A DNA stretch of 64,000 bases from an uncultured Faecalibacterium sp. (GCA_900540455.1 UQGD01000006.1:17768-81767); one strand, 5' to 3'; numbered from the stretch's first letter, positions 15,558 to 24,599 are shown. Numbers and translations: made by a program. The notes: generated by a model not told the origin, from the sequence alone.

Positions 15558-17589
15558 CGTGTTTTCTCCCTCTTTTTGGTGTTTGTCTGCGCTGGGCCTC
15601 GGCATCCGAATCCAGGGTGGGGTTCTCGCCCCGGCGCAGGCGGTCGATCTGGTCCCGCAAAAATGCAGCGTTCTCAAAATCCAGCAGCTTGGCCGCCTGC
15701 TTCATCTCCCGGGTCAGCCGGTCAATGGCAGCCTCCCGCTCCAGCTTGCCCATGCGGCGGGTATTGAGCTTTGCTGTCTCGGCCTTATCGCTGATTTCAA
15801 TGGAATCCCGGATGGCCTTGACGATGGTTTTGGGCACGATGCCATGCTCCTGATTGTACTGAGTCTGGATCGCACGGCGGCGCTCCGTCTCCGTAATGGC
15901 CCGGTCCATGCTGTCGGTGACCACATCGGCATACATGATCACCAGACCCTGTGCGTTGCGGGCGGCACGGCCGATGGTCTGGATCAGGCTGGTCTCACTG
16001 CGCAGGAAGCCTTCCTTATCCGCATCCAGGATGGCCACCAAGCTGACCTCCGGCAGGTCCAGGCCCTCCCGCAGCAGGTTGATGCCCACGATCACATCAA
16101 TGGAGCCCAGGCGCAGGTCCTTGATAAGCTCCATCCGCTCAAACGTATCCACCTCATGGTGCATATACTTGACCTTTACGCCCTGCTCGGTGAGGTAATC
16201 GGTCAGATCCTCTGCCATGCGCTTAGTCAGGGTGGTTACCAGCACCCGTTCGCCCCGTGCAGTGCGGGCGTTGATCTCGCCCAGCAGGTCGGTGACCTGC
16301 CCTTCTACCGGGCGCACCGAGATCAGCGGGTCCAGCAGACCAGTAGGGCGGATCACCTGTTGGGCAATGCGGGTGCTGTGCTCCCGCTCGTACCCGCCTG
16401 GTGTTGCGGAGACGAAGATGGTCTGATTGAGCTTGGACTCGACCTCTTCAAATTTCAGCGGGCGGTTGTCAAAGGCAGAAGGCAGCCGGAAGCCATATTC
16501 CACCAGTGTTTTTTTACGGGCATAGTCGCCGCCGTACATAGCCCGAACCTGCGGCAGCGTAACATGGCTCTCGTCGATAAACAGCAGAAAATCCTCCGGG
16601 AAATAGTCCAGCAGCGTGGTGGGCATACTGCCTGGCGCCCGGCCGGACAACACGGCAGAATAGTTCTCGATGCCCTTGCACATCCCCACTTCATTGAGCA
16701 TCTCGATATCATAGTTTGTCCGCTGGGAGATGCGCTGCGCCTCAATGAGCTTGCCCTCGGCGGTAAACTGCCTTACCTGGGCGTCACACTCTGCACGGAT
16801 CTTCTCCAGCGCAGCGGCTTTTTTCTCGGCGCTGACGATATAGTGGCTGGCGGGAAAGATCGCCACGTGCTTGACCACGTTCTGCCGTGCGCCGGTGACT
16901 GGGTTGAACTCTGTAATGCGGTCGATCTCGTCGCCAAAAAACTCCACCCGGATGGCCAGCTCGCTCATATAGGCCAGGTAGATATCCACCGTATCCCCCC
17001 GCACCCGGAACTTGTTGCGTACAAAGTTGATATCGTTGCGCTCGTATTGCAGATGCACCAGCTTTGCGCACAGATCATCCCGCTCCATCTGCATCCCCGG
17101 ACGCAGACTGATGACCATGCTGCGGTAGTCGATGGGGTCGCCCAAAGAGTAGATACAGGATACAGACGCCACGATGATCACATCCCGCCGCTCGGACAAT
17201 GCTGCCGTAGCAGAATGACGCAGGCGGTCGATCTCATCGTTGATCGCACTGTCCTTTTCAATATAGGTATCGGTGCTGGGGATATACGCTTCCGGCTGGT
17301 AGTAATCGTAGTAGGAGACGAAATACTCCACCGCATTTTCCGGAAAAAAGGAGCGAAACTCCGTACACAGCTGCGCCGCCAGGGTCTTATTATGGGCCAG
17401 CACCAGGGTGGGGCGGTTGCACTGGGCAATGACGTTTGCCATTGTAAACGTCTTGCCGCTGCCGGTAACGCCCAGCAGCGTCTGGAACTTATCCCCGGCT
17501 TGCACCCCCTGCACCAGCTGGGCAATGGCCTGGGGCTGGTCACCGGTGGGAGCATAGGGGGATACCAGCTTAAAGGTCTCGTCTGACAT
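15544..17589 (-). CDS. uvrB: excinuclease ABC subunit B
   Basis: This 681-residue protein is the helicase-like UvrB, which verifies the lesion after UvrA loading and recruits UvrC. Visible features are Walker A GVTGSGKTFTMA, the FVSYYDYYQPEAYIP segment before the beta-hairpin, the DESHVTLPQ helicase motif, QTIGRAARN, and a C-terminal UVR motif (KQAAKLLDFENAAFLRDQI). The ATG at 17589 follows AAAGGACG; an in-frame ATG 13 codons upstream lacks a ribosome site. It is the first gene of uvrBA, driven by the promoter at 17649-17677. No clear Firmicute SOS box was found. Confidence 0.97.
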   Translation of the reverse strand: MSDETFKLVSPYAPTGDQPQAIAQLVQGVQAGDKFQTLLGVTGSGKTFTMANVIAQCNRPTLVLAHNKTLAAQLCTEFRSFFPENAVEYFVSYYDYYQPEAYIPSTDTYIEKDSAINDEIDRLRHSATAALSERRDVIIVASVSCIYSLGDPIDYRSMVISLRPGMQMERDDLCAKLVHLQYERNDINFVRNKFRVRGDTVDIYLAYMSELAIRVEFFGDEIDRITEFNPVTGARQNVVKHVAIFPASHYIVSAEKKAAALEKIRAECDAQVRQFTAEGKLIEAQRISQRTNYDIEMLNEVGMCKGIENYSAVLSGRAPGSMPTTLLDYFPEDFLLFIDESHVTLPQVRAMYGGDYARKKTLVEYGFRLPSAFDNRPLKFEEVESKLNQTIFVSATPGGYEREHSTRIAQQVIRPTGLLDPLISVRPVEGQVTDLLGEINARTARGERVLVTTLTKRMAEDLTDYLTEQGVKVKYMHHEVDTFERMELIKDLRLGSIDVIVGINLLREGLDLPEVSLVAILDADKEGFLRSETSLIQTIGRAARNAQGLVIMYADVVTDSMDRAITETERRRAIQTQYNQEHGIVPKTIVKAIRDSIEISDKAETAKLNTRRMGKLEREAAIDRLTREMKQAAKLLDFENAAFLRDQIDRLRRGENPTLDSDAEAQRRQTPKRGRKHGGKR

Positions 17590-17648
17590 AGAGGCGTCCT
17601 TTCCGGTTCCCGCTATGAGAACCACCATTAGTTGTTGACATTCACCTT

Positions 17649-17677
17649 ATTATAGCACGGGTGTTTTATAATGTAAA
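17649..17677 (-). promoter_or_regulatory. promoter of uvrBA
   Basis: TTTACA (17672-17677) and TATAAT (17649-17654) are spaced by 17 bases on the minus strand, about 60 bases before the uvrB start. Confidence 0.82.
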
Positions 17678-17731
17678 GCGGCATGACGGCGGGAGACGTT
17701 CCTTGCTTAATACCGGCCGACAGAGCAGGGT

Positions 17732-17989
17732 CTAAAAAATACACTTTAGCTTTATTGGCGAAAACTCCAATACAAAATGCTCCTGTTCGATCCCTGTGCT
17801 TGGGTAGAATTTTGCGGTCCGAAATTCTATGTTGTCAATTTCGTGATGATACTCTGGTTCGCAATTACACAATGAAGATTCGGTTATAGAAGCATAAAAA
17901 GCCCTTGTTCCCGAAACATCCACCTTCATCCGCTCACATCTCCGATCCATGTTTCTATTTACCTTATCATATTTTTCTGTTCTCTTCAA
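17732..17989 (-). CDS. small ORF of uncertain reality
   Basis: An 85-codon frame lies in the AT-richer gap between uvrB and the pseudouridine synthase gene. It contains an internal ATG (MKVDVSGTRAFYASITE) preceded by GGAG ten bases upstream, which would give about 65 residues. No family was recognised and there is no strong promoter. It may be a genuine small gene, a decayed one, or chance. Confidence 0.25.
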   Translation of the reverse strand: MKRTEKYDKVNRNMDRRCERMKVDVSGTRAFYASITESSLCNCEPEYHHEIDNIEFRTAKFYPSTGIEQEHFVLEFSPIKLKCIF

Positions 17990-18055
17990 CGCATCTCTAA
18001 ATTGACAGAGATCCGCTCCGTCCGTCTAAATGTAAAAAGGGACTCCCCCTCCCCG

Positions 18056-18085
18056 TTGACTTTGCCCCTTGAGATATAGTATCAT
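18056..18085 (+). promoter_or_regulatory. promoter of the RluA-type synthase gene
   Basis: TTGACT (18056-18061) and TATCAT (18080-18085) are 18 bases apart. A small GGCGG/CCGCC hairpin follows in the leader. Confidence 0.65.
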
Positions 18086-18129
18086 GGAAGGGACAGGCGG
18101 TTTTATCCGCCAGAGAGAGAGGCCGATTT

Positions 18130-19125
18130 ATGAAGCAATTTACCGCCACTGCCAACGATGAAGGGGTGCGGATGTCCCGTTTTGTACAAAGCGTGACACG
18201 GGGACTGCCCACAAGTTTGTTATACAAGAGTTTCCGCAACAAGCGGGTCAAGGTCAACGGCAAGCGCGCTGCGCCGGAGGACCGGCTGCGGGCCGGCGAC
18301 CTGATCGAACTGTACATCAACGACGAGTTTTTCCCCCCGGAGGGGAGCGCTCCCGCCAAACCGGCAAAAAAAGCCCCTGCTCAGCCGCCGGTGACCGTGG
18401 TCTATGAAGATGCCGATATTGCGGTGCTGTATAAGCCTGCACATCTGTTATGCCACAGCGACCGTACCGGGGATGCAAACCTTGTGGATGCTTTTGCCCA
18501 GTATCTGGAGCAGAAGGGCGAGTACGACCCCCACAGCGAGCAGCGGTTCAAACCCGGGATCTGCAACCGGCTGGACCGCGGCACAGAGGGGCTGGTGATC
18601 GCCGCCAAGAGCTATGCCGCCCTGCGGGATATGAACGAGATCATCCGCACCGACCTGCTCAAAAAGGAATACTACACCATCACGGTCGGCATCCCCCAGA
18701 GCGGGCGGTTCACTGCCTGGTGGGAGCACGATGAAAAGAACAACAAGGTCTCCATCCACGCACACCAGGCACAGGACGGACACCGCAAGCAGATCATCAC
18801 CGATGTGGATGTACTGCGCACCGCCGGGCCTTTTGCATTGTGCCGCATTGGCCTGGTCACCGGCCGCACCCACCAGATCCGAGCACACCTGGCCTACCTT
18901 GGCAAGCCGGTGCTGGGAGATATCAAATATGGCAACCGCAAGATGAACCAGCGCACCGGGGCAAAGACCCAGGCGCTGTGCGCAGTACGGCTCAGCTTTT
19001 TGCAGATCCCGCCGGAGAATACGCTCCACGGCCTTTCCGGCAAGGTCATCAAGCTGAAAGACCCGCAGATCCTGCGCCAGTTTGAAGCACTGGACAAAGC
19101 GCCCCAAAAAGACCCTGCCAACTAA
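18130..19125 (+). CDS. RluA-family pseudouridine synthase
   Basis: This 331-residue enzyme isomerises specific uridines in RNA, probably rRNA. An S4 RNA-binding domain (about 10-65: VQSVTRGLPTSLLYKSFRNKR, with KVNGKRAAPEDRLRAGD) precedes the catalytic domain. The catalytic aspartate is Asp149 in CNRLDRGTEGL, and the conserved GRTHQIRAHL segment is present. Length and layout match the RluC/RluD branch; the target base cannot be told from sequence. The gene stands alone, with its own promoter and a GC-rich terminator shared with the next gene. Confidence 0.92.
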   Translation: MKQFTATANDEGVRMSRFVQSVTRGLPTSLLYKSFRNKRVKVNGKRAAPEDRLRAGDLIELYINDEFFPPEGSAPAKPAKKAPAQPPVTVVYEDADIAVLYKPAHLLCHSDRTGDANLVDAFAQYLEQKGEYDPHSEQRFKPGICNRLDRGTEGLVIAAKSYAALRDMNEIIRTDLLKKEYYTITVGIPQSGRFTAWWEHDEKNNKVSIHAHQAQDGHRKQIITDVDVLRTAGPFALCRIGLVTGRTHQIRAHLAYLGKPVLGDIKYGNRKMNQRTGAKTQALCAVRLSFLQIPPENTLHGLSGKVIKLKDPQILRQFEALDKAPQKDPAN

Positions 19126-19168
19126 ACAGCGCCCCCCTGCCCTACTGCGGGCCGGGGGGCGCTGTTTG
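19126..19168. terminator. bidirectional terminator
   Basis: Perfect 12-bp arms ACAGCGCCCCCC (19126-19137) and GGGGGGCGCTGT (19154-19165) separate convergent genes. The T tracts are short. Confidence 0.65.
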
Positions 19169-19169
19169 A

Positions 19170-20387
19170 TTACTGGGACAGATATTCCACCAGCTCGCTG
19201 ATGGCTTTGGCCACATCCGGCAGCACACGGTCCTTTTGGGGACGCGGCGCATCGATCGCCTGCTGATAGACTTCCAGCGCTTGACGGGCAAAGTTCTTGG
19301 AGGAATAGTGCGCAGCCTTTTCCTCTGCTTTGCCGGCATAATCGCTGTGGTTTGCCATCACATCCTCAAACCCCTGGCGGAAGGTAGAGCTTTCCTCCCA
19401 CTGCCAGCCGTTGATCCCGTTTTCGATCACGCCCTCCAAGCAGGGGTCCGCCCGGCAGATAGCAGGCAGACCGCAGGCCATGGCTTCAAAATAGGTCAGG
19501 CCCTGGGTCTCGCTCCGGGAAGCGCTGACAAAGACATCCCCCACCTGATACCACCGAGGGACCTCCTGCGGGCTTACCATACCCGCAAAGCGGACCCGCT
19601 CGGTCAAGCCCAGGCGGACGGTCTCTGCCTCCAGCTCAGTCCGGACCGGGCCATCCCCCACGAACACCAGCCAGGGGCGCTCCTCTTCCGGCCACTCTGC
19701 CAGCAGCTGCAAAAGCTCCCCATGGTTCTTTTCCGCAGCCAAACGCCCCAGCGAGAGCATCACCGGCGCTTCGGCAGGGATGCCCAGCTGGCTGCGCAGC
19801 TCTGCCCGGGCAGCACCGCCGTCCTGCCAAGGCTGGAACTCGCCCAGGTCAATGCCCGTCGGCACTGTGAACACCTTGCACTCCACGCCATAGCTCTCCA
19901 GCAGCGCACGGATCTTGCCGGTGGGGGCCAGGATCGCATAGCAGTGCCCTGCCACCACCCGGGTGAAATACTCTACCGCCGCCTTGCCCAGCCGCTCGCT
20001 GGGGCAGACATAGCGGGTGCAGTCCTCCCACATGGTATGGTATGTATGCACCAAGGGGCAATCGCAGCGTTTGGCCAGCTGGCAGGCCGGGATAAAGGTG
20101 GAGAACTCACTCTGGGAGTGGATCACATCCGGCCGCCACTCTTCCAGCACGTCCAGCCAATGGCTCAGGAGCCGCAGCCCCAGCCGCACGCCCGGGTAGA
20201 CTTTTTCCGCACTGAGGCTGCCCAGGTAGATCACATTGCCTTCCTGATAGGAGCGGCTGTTGCCGGACAAGGTCAGCACCCGCACATCATGCCCCAAAGC
20301 CAGCAGCTCCCGGTAGAGCAGCTCCACCGACCGCACCACTCCGTTGACCGCAGGCGCCCATGTATCGGTCGTCAGCAAGATTTTCAT
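19170..20387 (-). CDS. GT4-family glycosyltransferase
   Basis: This 405-residue GT-B fold protein belongs to the group that includes diacylglycerol glucosyltransferases. The N-terminus (KILLTTDTWAPAVNGVVRSV) has the acceptor-side glycine loop, HSQSEFSTFIPA and HTYHTMWEDCTRYV are typical of this branch, and the donor-binding C-terminal half shows GRLAAEKNHGELLQLL and the ExxGLTYFEAMACGLP motif. It probably adds a sugar from a nucleotide donor to a membrane lipid on the cytosolic face, as in glycolipid or lipoteichoic-acid anchor synthesis; the acceptor is inferred from family resemblance. A single gene with terminators on both sides. Confidence 0.88.
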   Translation of the reverse strand: MKILLTTDTWAPAVNGVVRSVELLYRELLALGHDVRVLTLSGNSRSYQEGNVIYLGSLSAEKVYPGVRLGLRLLSHWLDVLEEWRPDVIHSQSEFSTFIPACQLAKRCDCPLVHTYHTMWEDCTRYVCPSERLGKAAVEYFTRVVAGHCYAILAPTGKIRALLESYGVECKVFTVPTGIDLGEFQPWQDGGAARAELRSQLGIPAEAPVMLSLGRLAAEKNHGELLQLLAEWPEEERPWLVFVGDGPVRTELEAETVRLGLTERVRFAGMVSPQEVPRWYQVGDVFVSASRSETQGLTYFEAMACGLPAICRADPCLEGVIENGINGWQWEESSTFRQGFEDVMANHSDYAGKAEEKAAHYSSKNFARQALEVYQQAIDAPRPQKDRVLPDVAKAISELVEYLSQ

Positions 20388-20591
20388 CAGAACACCTCCG
20401 CAAGATCATCTGTTGTTTTATCCTTTTTTCTGGCGGCAGAGCATGGCCGATGCCCTATCCCGTCCATACCATTTTAACGAAATTCCCTGCCCTATTCCTG
20501 CAAAATACTGCGGGAATGGGGCTGCACTTCCAATATACCCGCCGCAGCACAGCAGGTCAAGACTTTTTCAGCCAAAACCTTGCCCTTTGCT

Positions 20592-20630
20592 GCAAAAAAC
20601 ACAGCAGCAGGGATCAGACCTGCTGCTGTG
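20592..20630 (-). terminator. terminator after the decarboxylase gene
   Basis: Twelve-base arms (20600-20611 and 20619-20630) pair. On the minus strand they are followed by TTTTTT, ending the SCIFF-decarboxylase transcript. Confidence 0.8.
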
Positions 20631-20636
20631 CTGCTT

Positions 20637-22052
20637 TTATTCTTTACAGACGGCCACCTCTGCAACACCATAATGGTGCATCAAGGCCACCGCCGCAGGA
20701 CCGATCTCCTCACCGCTGACCGCGATGGGGATCGCCGGCGGGCAGGATACGGTGGGCAGTGCGCACACACGGCCCAGTGCCTGCTCCACTGGCACTCGCT
20801 CTGCAGGGGACAGCACCGCTGCCCGGATGCTGCGCACCTGCTTATTCTGGCTCGCCAGCTCCGCAAACGCTGGGCCTATATCCTCCGGCAGCAAAGCTGC
20901 CTGGGCCTGCTCCAACAGATCCAGCAGCGCCGCCCGCACACGAGCCATATCTTCCGGTGGGTTTTCCGGCGTAAACATCAATACCACGTTGCGGATATCC
21001 GCATACTCACACTCGATACCGCAATGCCGCAGCTGATCCGCCAGCCACTGCCCGGTGCGACCCAATGCCGCCGCATCCAGCGTCAGCTTCAGCGGCTCCT
21101 GCTCCGGGCCGGACAGCGCCACCGGCACCGGACAGCAGCCCAGCGCAGCCATGTTCAGTTCCTTCCGCAGCTGATCCAGGCCCGCCATGCTGGCTGCCAG
21201 CTTCTCTCGGTAGCCCTGTGCCAGATACCGGTTGCACAGGTCCAGGGATTGCAAAATCAGATAAGAAGGGCTGGTGGAGCCAAACAGCGCCATTGCGCCC
21301 CGGACAGCCTCCGGTTGGGGGACCGGGGCGTTTTCCCCCAGGTGCAGGTAGGCTCCGCCGGTCAGCACCGGCAGCGTCTTATGACCGGAGTCGCAGCACA
21401 TAGCAGCCCCCAGTGCGATCGGGTGCCGGCTGCCCCCTGGCAAAAAGGGCAGATAGGCGCCGTGTGCGTTGTCCACCAGCAGCGGCACGCACAGGCTTTG
21501 ACAGACCTCTGCCAGCCCCTGTACGTCCTGCATATACCCCAGATAGTCCGGGCTGGTCAGGTAGACGCCAAAGGGACGCACCCCTTGACGGAGCAGCTGC
21601 TCCAGACGGGTGCGGAGACTGGCAGGCGTGACCGGGCAGCTGCACAGACTGCCCCCCTGTCCCTGCGGCCACAGCCATTGGATCTCAAAATCCAGCAGGG
21701 CAGCACTGTACACCAGCGCTTTATGTGCATTGCGTGCCGCCAGCAGGACCGGACGGCCCTCCCCTGCCGGTGCGGCCTGCATAGCCAGCAGCAGCATAGC
21801 CCGAATACACTGAGAGGACCCGCCCGCACTATAATACGTGGCCGCCGTGCCGAACAGCTGGGCAGCATTTGCCTCGCTCTCCGCAATGATGCCTTCTGCC
21901 TCATACAGCTCATCTGCCCCCGCGATCTCGGTCAGGTCCAAGGGCTCGCACCCCAGAAAGGATACGCCTTTGTGCCCTGGCATATGCAGCCGGGCCGTGC
22001 CTGAACTGCTGTACCGCCGGACAAAATCTGCAATAGGGGTGCTGGGCATCAT
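20637..22052 (-). CDS. Orn/Lys/Arg decarboxylase-family PLP enzyme
   Basis: This 471-residue fold-type I PLP enzyme belongs to the Orn/Lys/Arg decarboxylase major-domain family. The N-terminus has RLHMPGHKG, followed by TEIAGADELYEAEGI. The PLP lysine lies in DSGHKTLPVLTGGAYLH, and DNAHGAYLPF holds the aspartate that contacts the pyridine nitrogen. Its length is that of the short YaaO/SpeA-like group without the wing domain. The substrate (arginine, lysine or ornithine) cannot be decided. Its ATG overlaps the stop of the SCIFF maturase gene by four bases, so the two are translationally coupled, which is not expected from known roles. Confidence 0.9.
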   Translation of the reverse strand: MMPSTPIADFVRRYSSSGTARLHMPGHKGVSFLGCEPLDLTEIAGADELYEAEGIIAESEANAAQLFGTAATYYSAGGSSQCIRAMLLLAMQAAPAGEGRPVLLAARNAHKALVYSAALLDFEIQWLWPQGQGGSLCSCPVTPASLRTRLEQLLRQGVRPFGVYLTSPDYLGYMQDVQGLAEVCQSLCVPLLVDNAHGAYLPFLPGGSRHPIALGAAMCCDSGHKTLPVLTGGAYLHLGENAPVPQPEAVRGAMALFGSTSPSYLILQSLDLCNRYLAQGYREKLAASMAGLDQLRKELNMAALGCCPVPVALSGPEQEPLKLTLDAAALGRTGQWLADQLRHCGIECEYADIRNVVLMFTPENPPEDMARVRAALLDLLEQAQAALLPEDIGPAFAELASQNKQVRSIRAAVLSPAERVPVEQALGRVCALPTVSCPPAIPIAVSGEEIGPAAVALMHHYGVAEVAVCKE

Positions 22053-23503
22053 TCGCCGCAGCCCTCGCCATCGGCGCAGGCATTGCAGCTGCCGCCCAGC
22101 TCAATGGGAGCCTCTACGCCCTGAGTTGCCAGGTCCTGGTTCTCAGCCACCTTGATCATGATGGCGCACTCGATCCGCTTTTTGAACAGCTCGCAGCCGT
22201 AATCGTACACGCCTGTGATGCTGCCCGTTGCATGGTATGCATTGGCTGCACAGCCACCGGAGCAGTACAGCTTAGCCCAGCAATCCTTGCACTCGGGGCG
22301 GGCGTAGGCGTTGCAGTGCTTGAACTCATCCCGCACAGCGGTATTGGTGACGCCCTTCCAGATATCGCCCATGAGATACTTGGGGTCACCCACGAACTGG
22401 TGGCAGGGATACAGGTCGCCCCACGGCGTCACAGCCATATACTCGGTTCCGGAACCGCAGCCGGAGATGCGCTTGTAGATGCAGGGGCCTCCGGTAAGGT
22501 CGATCATGTAGTGGTAGAAGGTAAAGCCCTTGCCCTCCCGGCGGCGGCGGATCATCTCCTTGGCCAGGATCTCGTACTGCTCCTTCAGGATGGGCAGATC
22601 CTCCGCAGTCAATGCACAGGGATCGTCCGGCTTAGAGACCACCGGCTCCATGCTCAGCTCCGTAAAGCCCAGGTCTGCCATGTGGAAGACATCCTTGGTG
22701 AACTCCACATTGTTATGGGTATAGGTGCCCCGGATGTAGTAGTTCTTATCCCCACGGCGGCGGACAAACTCCTGGAACTTGGGCACGATGACATCGTAGC
22801 TGCCGCGGCCTGCATAGTCCTTGCGGAGACGGTCGTGGATCTCCTTGCGGCCATCCAGGCTCAGCACCACATTGTGGCACTCCTTGTTGCAGAAGTCGAT
22901 GACATCATCATCGATCAGCATGCCGTTGGTGGTCATGGTAAAGCGGAAGTTCTTGTTGTGGATCTTCTCCTGCTCACGGCAGTAGGCCACCAGCTGCTTG
23001 ACCACATCAAAGTTCATCAGCGGCTCGCCGCCGAAGAAGTCCACTTCCAGGTTGCGGCGGGTGCCGGAATTCTCGATCAAAAAGTCCATGGCCCGCTTGC
23101 CCACCTCAAAGCTCATCAGGGCACGGTCGCCCTGGTAGCGGCCCTGGGCAGCAAAGCAGTAGGAGCAGTTCAGGTTGCAGGTGTGCGCCACATGCAGGCA
23201 CAGTGCCTTGACCACCGTATTGCGGTTCTTGAAGTCAAAGGCCATGTCCTTATAGATATCCGGCGCCCAGAGTTTGCCCTGGGCCTCCAGCTGAGCCACA
23301 TCCTCCAGGCACTGGCGCAGGTCCTCCTCCGTAACATCCGGACGGTGGGCGTACTTTGCCAGCATCTGTGCTACGATCTCATCGGCCGGATGCTGCTTGT
23401 ACAGGGCGATGATGTCGTAGGCCACCTCGTCCACAACGTGCACAGAGCCGCTGCAGGTGTCCAGCACGATATTATATCCATTGAGTTGATACTGATGTAC
23501 CAT
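22049..23503 (-). CDS. scfB: SCIFF peptide thioether maturase, radical SAM/SPASM
   Basis: This 484-residue protein is the radical SAM enzyme that forms a thioether bond in the SCIFF peptide. It has an N-terminal peptide-recognition region (1-95), the radical SAM cluster CNLNCSYC (Cys109, Cys113, Cys116), and VDFFGGEPLMNFD and TNGMLIDDDVIDFCN typical of the family. The C-terminal SPASM domain holds further cysteines (CGSGTEYMAVTPWGDLYPC ... CKDCWAKLYCSGGC) for auxiliary clusters. The ATG at 23503 follows GGAGGAAAATCA. The precursor gene lies 81 bases upstream with an attenuator hairpin between. Confidence 0.96.
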   Translation of the reverse strand: MVHQYQLNGYNIVLDTCSGSVHVVDEVAYDIIALYKQHPADEIVAQMLAKYAHRPDVTEEDLRQCLEDVAQLEAQGKLWAPDIYKDMAFDFKNRNTVVKALCLHVAHTCNLNCSYCFAAQGRYQGDRALMSFEVGKRAMDFLIENSGTRRNLEVDFFGGEPLMNFDVVKQLVAYCREQEKIHNKNFRFTMTTNGMLIDDDVIDFCNKECHNVVLSLDGRKEIHDRLRKDYAGRGSYDVIVPKFQEFVRRRGDKNYYIRGTYTHNNVEFTKDVFHMADLGFTELSMEPVVSKPDDPCALTAEDLPILKEQYEILAKEMIRRRREGKGFTFYHYMIDLTGGPCIYKRISGCGSGTEYMAVTPWGDLYPCHQFVGDPKYLMGDIWKGVTNTAVRDEFKHCNAYARPECKDCWAKLYCSGGCAANAYHATGSITGVYDYGCELFKKRIECAIMIKVAENQDLATQGVEAPIELGGSCNACADGEGCGE

Positions 23504-23540
23504 TGATTTTCCTCCGTGAAAGATCACTAAAAATGAACAC

Positions 23541-23568
23541 AAAAAATGCCGCCCGGCTCAGGCGGCAT
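23541..23568 (-). terminator. attenuator between scfA and scfB
   Basis: ATGCCGCC (23546-23553) and GGCGGCAT (23561-23568) pair around a seven-base loop. On the minus strand a T6 run follows. Partial termination here would give more peptide precursor than maturase. Confidence 0.8.
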
Positions 23569-23584
23569 CCGATTGGAAAAAAGC

Positions 23585-23731
23585 TTACTTGTTGCTGTTC
23601 TCGCACTGCTGGTTAGCCACGCCGCAGGAGGTCTTGCAGGCAGACTGGCAGGAAGTCTGGCACTCGCCGCAGCCGCCGGTCTGCACGCTCTTGGTCAGGT
23701 CACGGGTAGCGATCGTCTTAATTCTTTCCAT
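23585..23731 (-). CDS. scfA: SCIFF ribosomal peptide precursor
   Basis: This 48-residue peptide is the six-cysteines-in-forty-five (SCIFF) precursor conserved in Clostridia. It starts MERIKTIATRDLTKSV and carries six cysteines at 21, 24, 28, 32, 36 and 43 in the stretch GGCGECQTSCQSACKTSC, the family core. It is modified by ScfB with a thioether link; the biological role of the mature peptide is not established. The ATG at 23731 follows AGAGAGG and there is a strong promoter 75 bases upstream. The gene is too short for routine gene finding but is unmistakable. Confidence 0.96.
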   Translation of the reverse strand: MERIKTIATRDLTKSVQTGGCGECQTSCQSACKTSCGVANQQCENSNK

Positions 23732-23806
23732 AATCAAAAACCTCTCTCGCTTGAAAAGATTGCGCTGTGCGAAGCATTGCCTCTGCCCAGCGATTTATCT
23801 TTTAGT

Positions 23807-23835
23807 ATCATAACACGGGAGGCGATTTCTGTCAA
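23807..23835 (-). promoter_or_regulatory. promoter of the scfA-scfB-decarboxylase operon
   Basis: TTGACA (23830-23835) and TATGAT (23807-23812) are 17 bases apart on the minus strand. Confidence 0.85.
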
Positions 23836-23870
23836 GATTTTTTGGCACTGGGCTTCCTGCAAGGGCAGCA

Positions 23871-24170
23871 TCAGCCGGGCAGGCGGGGCTGATAGCGTGC
23901 CAGCACTGCATGCAGCCCCAGCTCCCGGGCCCGGGCCAGCAGATAGCGGTAGCGGCACAGCAGCGCCTGCCGCTCGTAGATGCGCTGCTCGATCAGATCG
24001 GAGTCCACCTCCAGATCAAACATCATCTCGTTGCAGCGCAGGCAGGCCAAGCACTCCTGCAGATCCTGCTCCAGCTCCGGGCAGTAGCGCTCGTGTTCCG
24101 GGTCCCGCGGTACACGGGGCGAGAGGTTGCCCATTTCCGGGCGCAGAGTTCGTGTCATCATATGCAGCAT
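23871..24170 (-). CDS. DUF2508 (YaaL-like) family protein
   Basis: The 99-residue product resembles DUF2508/YaaL proteins: a helical acidic stretch followed by DSDLIEQRIYERQALLCRYRYLLARARELGL, where family members read DPDLIDYYIYE-x-ALQARYxYLLKKAKE. It is cytosolic, without a signal peptide or membrane segment. In relatives it lies near DNA replication genes, but no such context is seen here. It reads away from tRNA-Gln. The exact start (24170 or the ATG four codons later) is uncertain. Function unknown. Confidence 0.65.
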   Translation of the reverse strand: MLHMMTRTLRPEMGNLSPRVPRDPEHERYCPELEQDLQECLACLRCNEMMFDLEVDSDLIEQRIYERQALLCRYRYLLARARELGLHAVLARYQPRLPG

Positions 24171-24308
24171 CCTTTCTAAATCAGGCCAAGCAGCCTTTCA
24201 ATGTCCTGTGCGAGTATACCGCACCGCCGGGGCAAAACCTGCCGCACCCTGGAGAAGTGCGCTAAGACGGTATTTTTTTATTTTTTGCAAGTTTTTTCAA
24301 AAATATGC

Positions 24309-24337
24309 TTGACAAATGCCTCCGATATGCGTATAAT
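24309..24337 (+). promoter_or_regulatory. promoter of tRNA-Gln
   Basis: Perfect TTGACA (24309-24314) and TATAAT (24332-24337) at 17-base spacing. Confidence 0.92.
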
Positions 24338-24379
24338 AACACACGTTGACCGGCTCACCCAGCCGAGCGGCACCACTGA

Positions 24380-24453
24380 TGGGGATTTGCATAGTGGTAG
24401 TGCGGTAGACTCTGACTCTACTTGTGGGAGTTCGATTCTCTCATCCCCAACCA
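24380..24453 (+). tRNA. tRNA-Gln(CTG)
   Basis: Cloverleaf with acceptor TGGGGAT/ATCCCCA, anticodon stem GTAGA/TCTAC around CTCTGAC (anticodon CTG), T loop TTCGATT and encoded ACCA. The starting U1-A72 pair is typical of tRNA-Gln. Confidence 0.95.
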
Positions 24454-24460
24454 AAACGAA

Positions 24461-24507
24461 ACAGTCTGCAAGACCTTTTCCATAAGGTTTGCAGACTGTT
24501 TTTTGTT
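24461..24507 (+). terminator. terminator of tRNA-Gln
   Basis: ACAGTCTGCAAGACC pairs with GGTTTGCAGACTGT and is followed by six T. Confidence 0.88.
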
Positions 24508-24520
24508 TCTCATCCACTGC

Positions 24521-24573
24521 AAAAGACCGGGCGCATCCAGGGAGCTACTCCCCGGACACGCCCGGTCTTTTTT
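24521..24573. terminator. terminator of the 5'-nucleotidase gene
   Basis: AAAGACCGGGCG pairs with CGCCCGGTCTTT around a partly paired loop; T runs occur on both sides. Confidence 0.8.
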
Positions 24574-24599
24574 ATTTCAGCTCAGGATCCCTAAATGGA

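Noticed and set aside
17600..17660. SOS box upstream of uvrB
   Set aside because: No match to the Firmicute DinR/LexA consensus (CGAAC-n4-GTTCG) could be found.
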